The notes below the pieces were generated by a model. The model had not been told where the DNA came from. It did no database searches and saw nothing but the letters and a program-made list of their open reading frames with translations. Both the position numbers and the translations under genes were made by a program. Shown piece after piece: positions 61,033 through 64,000 of a stretch of 64,000 nucleotides of DNA (the first letter of the stretch is position 1; each line of letters opens with the position of its first letter). Location of the stretch: NCBI GenBank assembly GCA_902801375.1, contig CADCIB010000008.1, positions 57,970 through 121,969 of the forward strand. Reading direction: 5' to 3'. Source of the DNA: an uncultured Prevotellaceae bacterium. Lineage in GTDB: Bacteria > Bacteroidota > Bacteroidia > Bacteroidales > Bacteroidaceae.

Positions 61033-61427
61033 CGACATTTTCGTGTGACGGAAGAACAGCGCGAGCCACTTTTGAAATAATTAACACTGACACTCCTCGT
61101 GGCATCCGCCTCAATCTATGTGAATTGCTTGCGTCGCTTCGTCATTCTTCTTATCTTTCCTCTTTAATCTTGAATACAAATTGCCCCGCCAAGCTAATGT
61201 CGGTGCTGTCAGCAATTTCAAAGCGACATGACAATTTACCACGGAGTCCCTAAAAATTTGAAGATTAAACATTAAATGGCTAATACCTCTCCATAGATTA
61301 GGAATAAATTGTGACTTAGAGCACGAAAAGGATAGGACCAGAGCGTATGGAGGCCTTGATTTCTAACTTTATGGGGCAATTTGTTTCATTTTTATCTCAA
61401 CAGGCTTACAATCTCGGAAATTTTATT
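61033..61427. other. Intergenic region without a clear gene
   Basis: About 395 bases between the divergent esterase and regulator genes. The sequence GGGGCAATTTGT occurs on the minus strand near 61190 and, without its first bases changed, on the plus strand near 61373. A minus-strand stretch at about 61160-61258 reads as protein-like for 30 codons (FEIADSTDISLAGQFVFKI) but has no start. I see no gene or RNA that I can support. Confidence 0.5.
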
Positions 61428-61435
61428 TAAATTTG
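61428..61435 (+). promoter_or_regulatory. -7 box of regulator copy B, apparently leaderless
   Basis: TAAATTTG at 61428-61435, then CACC and the ATG at 61440. This is the same four-base spacing as in copy A. No good TTTG lies at -33. Confidence 0.65.
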
Positions 61436-61439
61436 CACC

Positions 61440-63194
61440 ATGAAAAGGACTGTCACTTCTATTCGCTCCTTCATCATTTTGATGTTAATACAGACGGTTT
61501 TCGCCTGCACCTCCCCCTTCGGGAGGAATGAAGAGGCCGTCGTCCTTGACTGTGCAGATAGTCTTTTGGAAGCGAATCCTGACTCTACTCTTCACCTGCT
61601 GGAATCAATTGACTACAACACTCTTAATGAGGAAGGCCAAGCCCTTTACGGCCTGTTTTTCACCGCTGCTAAGTACAAACTCTACCAACCCGTTGACACC
61701 AACCTCATCAACCACAGTATCGACTACTATAGTACATCTCCACATCAAGAGGAAAGGGCAGGTGCCGCCCTGTATTACAAAGGTGGGGTGTGTTGCGATT
61801 TGGGGGATTATGTGAATGGAATCAATTGTCTTAAAGCAGCGGAAACGTTTCTAAGCAATTCTTCTGACTTTAGTCTGCTTTATAAGATTCATGAGAATCT
61901 TGCTTATGTCAACTTCAACTCCAAGAATTACGACTTGTCTCTTCGCTATGCCTTATCATTAGTGAAAGATGCTGTCAATCTGGACAGTACAGAACTCACC
62001 GTAGATGCCTATGATAAGCTGGCTGGCATATATACGACGTTGGGAATGAACGACAGTGCGAATGCCATCAATGCGAAGAACCTTTATTTGATAGACCATG
62101 TCAGCGACTCTTCAAAAGCATATACCCTCCCCAATATCGCAAGCAACTATTATGAGCAAGGGCAGTATCAGAGAGCCAAAGAATTGCTGTTGAAGGCTCT
62201 GCCTTACCATCCGAAAGCGAACGCCTACCTTTTACTTGCCAAGATCTCATGCAAGGAGGGGGATACGACCAAGGCATACAAGTATCTGAAACAGTTGGAG
62301 ACGTTAGGCGAACCCGAGTATCTGATGAAGGCCCACTTGGTCTATTCTGACATGGAAGCATCGGCAGGCAGATATAATTCTGCGCTGTCGCATCGGACTA
62401 TCGCCGATAGCATCAAGGACATGATGTCGGAGAAAAGTATGATGGCCCGATTAGCCGAAATACAGATGAAATACGATAAAGCCATAGTGGAGAAGCAAAT
62501 GGCAACAAGAACAATGGCCTTCTTCACCGTCCTTGTAATCATTCTCCTATTCCTTATTCTTCTTGTCGTTTCATTCTTCTGGCGAGTCAGCAAGTTACAC
62601 CAGTCCATAGCGACATACAAGCTCAAAATTGATGAGGGAGTCCATAAAAACATGGAATTGAAGGCAGAGATCTTTCGTTTACAGAATTCAGGGGAGGCTG
62701 ACGTCCACCTGATCAACGAATTGCAAAACCGGGTGGCACGGCAGGAGAAAGAGATAGAATACTACATGGGAATTGTCGACAGTAAGCAGAACCGAATGAA
62801 AGAGATGGTTTCCAGGATAAGCTTATTGGAAGGTCTTGAGAGAATGAACAGCGAGACCATCGATGAACTGAGGGAAGAAGTAAGGCTACTTCAGGAAATA
62901 ACCACAGAAAAATTGGGCCTTGGGAAAAATGTGTATGAGCGGATACTGTCCAACGATGAGAAGAAATACCTTAACAGCGAAGAACTCGCAGCATTGGTCG
63001 CTTATTATACCTACAGCCACTACGAACAGTTCTCTCCTATCCTTAATAAGTATAATTCACTGCCATTACAGTTATCCGCATATCTTGTTCTAAGTGATAT
63101 GAACATCAGCGACGACCTCATCAAGGAAGTTTTTGGCGTGGAAAGAAACACCGTTCGCGGTTATCGCTTTAGGCTGAAAAAGTACGAGAAATAA
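61440..63194 (+). CDS. Membrane-bound TPR-coiled coil-HTH regulator (copy B)
   Basis: 584 residues. Lipoprotein-like signal (IQTVFACTSP), TPR helices at about 30-340 (LPNIASNYYEQGQYQRAKELLLKAL cut here), membrane helix at 359-381 (MAFFTVLVIILLFLILLVV), a long coiled coil (about 385-500) and a C-terminal DNA-binding-like end (about 555-584, ISDDLIKEVFGVERNTVRGY). Architecture and N-terminal motifs (ACTSP, then VLD-ADSL and PDS-L-LL) match copy A at 48276. It probably senses something outside the membrane and controls genes inside. The DUF3244-like gene follows 195 bases downstream with its own promoter. Confidence 0.82.
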   Translation: MKRTVTSIRSFIILMLIQTVFACTSPFGRNEEAVVLDCADSLLEANPDSTLHLLESIDYNTLNEEGQALYGLFFTAAKYKLYQPVDTNLINHSIDYYSTSPHQEERAGAALYYKGGVCCDLGDYVNGINCLKAAETFLSNSSDFSLLYKIHENLAYVNFNSKNYDLSLRYALSLVKDAVNLDSTELTVDAYDKLAGIYTTLGMNDSANAINAKNLYLIDHVSDSSKAYTLPNIASNYYEQGQYQRAKELLLKALPYHPKANAYLLLAKISCKEGDTTKAYKYLKQLETLGEPEYLMKAHLVYSDMEASAGRYNSALSHRTIADSIKDMMSEKSMMARLAEIQMKYDKAIVEKQMATRTMAFFTVLVIILLFLILLVVSFFWRVSKLHQSIATYKLKIDEGVHKNMELKAEIFRLQNSGEADVHLINELQNRVARQEKEIEYYMGIVDSKQNRMKEMVSRISLLEGLERMNSETIDELREEVRLLQEITTEKLGLGKNVYERILSNDEKKYLNSEELAALVAYYTYSHYEQFSPILNKYNSLPLQLSAYLVLSDMNISDDLIKEVFGVERNTVRGYRFRLKKYEK

Positions 63195-63326
63195 TGTTTT
63201 TCCATTTGCAAAGCGTTTAACTTCACACCCTTTTATTTCCTTAAAAACACCTTTCAAAGCCTTTGTTTGTGGGGATTTCAACAAAAAACGCCACTTAAAC
63301 GCTTGACGAAATAATCTTTGGTTTTG

Positions 63327-63358
63327 TTTGGAAGAACGGCAAAGACACTCTATCTTTG
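63327..63358 (+). promoter_or_regulatory. Promoter of the intact DUF3244-like gene; decides its start
   Basis: TTTG at 63327-63330, 20 bases, TATCTTTG at 63351-63358. An in-frame ATG-like start at 63318 precedes the transcript start, so the ATG at 63390 is used. Confidence 0.78.
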
Positions 63359-63389
63359 CACTGCTTTAACTAATGATCTTTTTACAACT

Positions 63390-63776
63390 ATGATTCAATT
63401 CAAAACAAAAATGATGGCTTTGGCCTTGCTGGCTTGCGCATCAACTGCCAGTGCAAGGGAAGTGTACTTTTTCGAAACCTCTTCAACAAGCATTACGTCT
63501 TCCGAATCGGCAGACATCATTCTCAGACCGCCCCATCGTGGCCCATCAGGTAATGAATGTGTGTATGCTACACTCAACGATCACACTTTATTCTTATGGG
63601 ATACGCACAATGGTTACACCCTCACTCTCTTGGACGACAACGACACCGTTGTCTATCAGACCTACATCGTCGCAGGCGTGCAGTACGCCGACCTGCCGAC
63701 GACCCTCTCCGGCAGCTTCACGCTGATTCTCTCTGATGACACGTATATGTTTACAGGTGTGATCGACTTGGGGTAA
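63390..63776 (+). CDS. DUF3244-like small secreted protein
   Basis: 128 residues from the ATG at 63390 with signal peptide (MIQFKTKMMALALLACASTASA). A Pro/Arg-rich linker (LRPPHRGPSG) is followed by an Ig-like, beta-rich domain (YATLNDHTLFLWDTHNGYTL, VVYQTYIVAGVQYADLPTTL, SGSFTLILSDDTYMFTGVID). This fits the DUF3244 family of small exported Bacteroidetes proteins of unknown role. It sits after regulator copy B. The last ~75 residues are nearly identical to the broken gene at 47725-48117. Confidence 0.75.
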   Translation: MIQFKTKMMALALLACASTASAREVYFFETSSTSITSSESADIILRPPHRGPSGNECVYATLNDHTLFLWDTHNGYTLTLLDDNDTVVYQTYIVAGVQYADLPTTLSGSFTLILSDDTYMFTGVIDLG

Positions 63777-63888
63777 AGCCATTGCTTGTTAATTATTCTT
63801 AATTCCATAACACAGGATGCAAGTAAATAGGCATAACCACATTTAAATAATAAGGATAAAAGTAAAAATTTATAATAGAATCAACGAA

Positions 63889-64000
63889 ATGATTAATAAC
63901 ATTTTATTTAAACCATTGCTGCTATTCCTTATGGTATTATGCTTCGTCGGATGCCATCATGAAGAAGCATGTTTCTTAGGTAGAGTCGAGCAAAAAGAAA
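63889..64000 (+). CDS. Start of a lipoprotein gene (3' truncated by window edge)
   Basis: The ATG at 63889 opens a frame to the end of the window (37 codons): MINNILFKPLLLFLMVLCFV then GCHHEEACFLGRVEQKE, a lipoprotein signal with Cys after VG. The window ends before any domain. It may belong to the regulator and DUF3244 cassette, or be unrelated; 112 bases separate it from the DUF3244-like gene. Confidence 0.65.
   Translation, partial: MINNILFKPLLLFLMVLCFVGCHHEEACFLGRVEQKE

Noticed and set aside
61160-61258. Remnant of a protein gene on the minus strand
   Set aside because: Only about 30 protein-like codons, no start and no recognisable family.

Overview
The window comes from the chromosome of a Bacteroidales bacterium, most likely a Prevotella-like member of Prevotellaceae. 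The signs are the Bacteroidetes promoter pattern (TTTG, about 20 bases, TAnnTTTG) before many genes, the operon exbB-exbD-exbD-tonB followed by a PstS-like lipoprotein and a TPR protein, the holB-ricT-gldH cluster, menaquinone genes, SusC-like outer-membrane biology and a GH29 fucosidase. No complete genome context is visible.

Layout. (1) 1-6074 is an integrated island ending at the 3' end of a tRNA-Arg(CCG) gene. It has an AT-rich left part with a truncated TOPRIM-like protein, an ApeA-like HEPN defence protein, a DUF2971 protein and a DinD-RhuM fusion, then a tyrosine recombinase beside the tRNA. (2) 6.3-13.2 kb is core: a His/Gly-rich secreted protein, a WecA-type sugar-phosphate transferase, a DivIC-like protein, a DUF4369 lipoprotein, dihydroorotase and a membrane phosphoesterase. 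(3) 13.2-17.9 kb is the menaquinone operon menI-menF-menD-menB, interrupted between menD and menB by a decayed GxxExxY gene and short repeats. (4) 17.9-25.5 kb holds an EamA transporter, a three-gene unit (STAS-kinase fusion, GHKL-like domain fused to an SDF symporter, OprP-type porin), a second RhuM gene and a phosphatase. (5) 25.5-36 kb has a MenC-MenE fusion, aroB, a TonB-dependent receptor-like protein, holB, ricT, gldH and an aminotransferase. (6) 36-42.6 kb is the rod-shape operon purH(N-terminal domain)-mreB-mreC-mreD-mrdA-rodA. (7) 42.8-50.2 kb is accessory: GH29 fucosidase, GEVED protein, a structured noncoding stretch, a secreted protein and a TPR-TM-HTH regulator with a broken small secreted gene. 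(8) 50.3-59.4 kb has the TonB energy-transduction operon, ribBA and an LptF/G permease. (9) 59.4-64 kb has a START-like protein, tRNA-Met, an esterase, a second TPR-TM-HTH regulator with an intact small secreted partner, and the start of a lipoprotein gene.

How parts fit. MenF, MenD, MenC-MenE, MenB and MenI cover chorismate to DHNA, and AroB feeds chorismate synthesis. ExbB/ExbD/TonB would energise receptors such as the one at 28.8 kb. The rod operon builds the elongasome.

Most unusual: the STAS-kinase/GHKL-symporter/porin unit, which looks like anti-sigma-type partner switching attached to a transporter; the two regulator plus small-secreted-protein cassettes with identically spaced, apparently leaderless promoters; the MenC-MenE junction made of six octanucleotide repeats; and the ApeA-DUF2971 pair in a tRNA-linked island.
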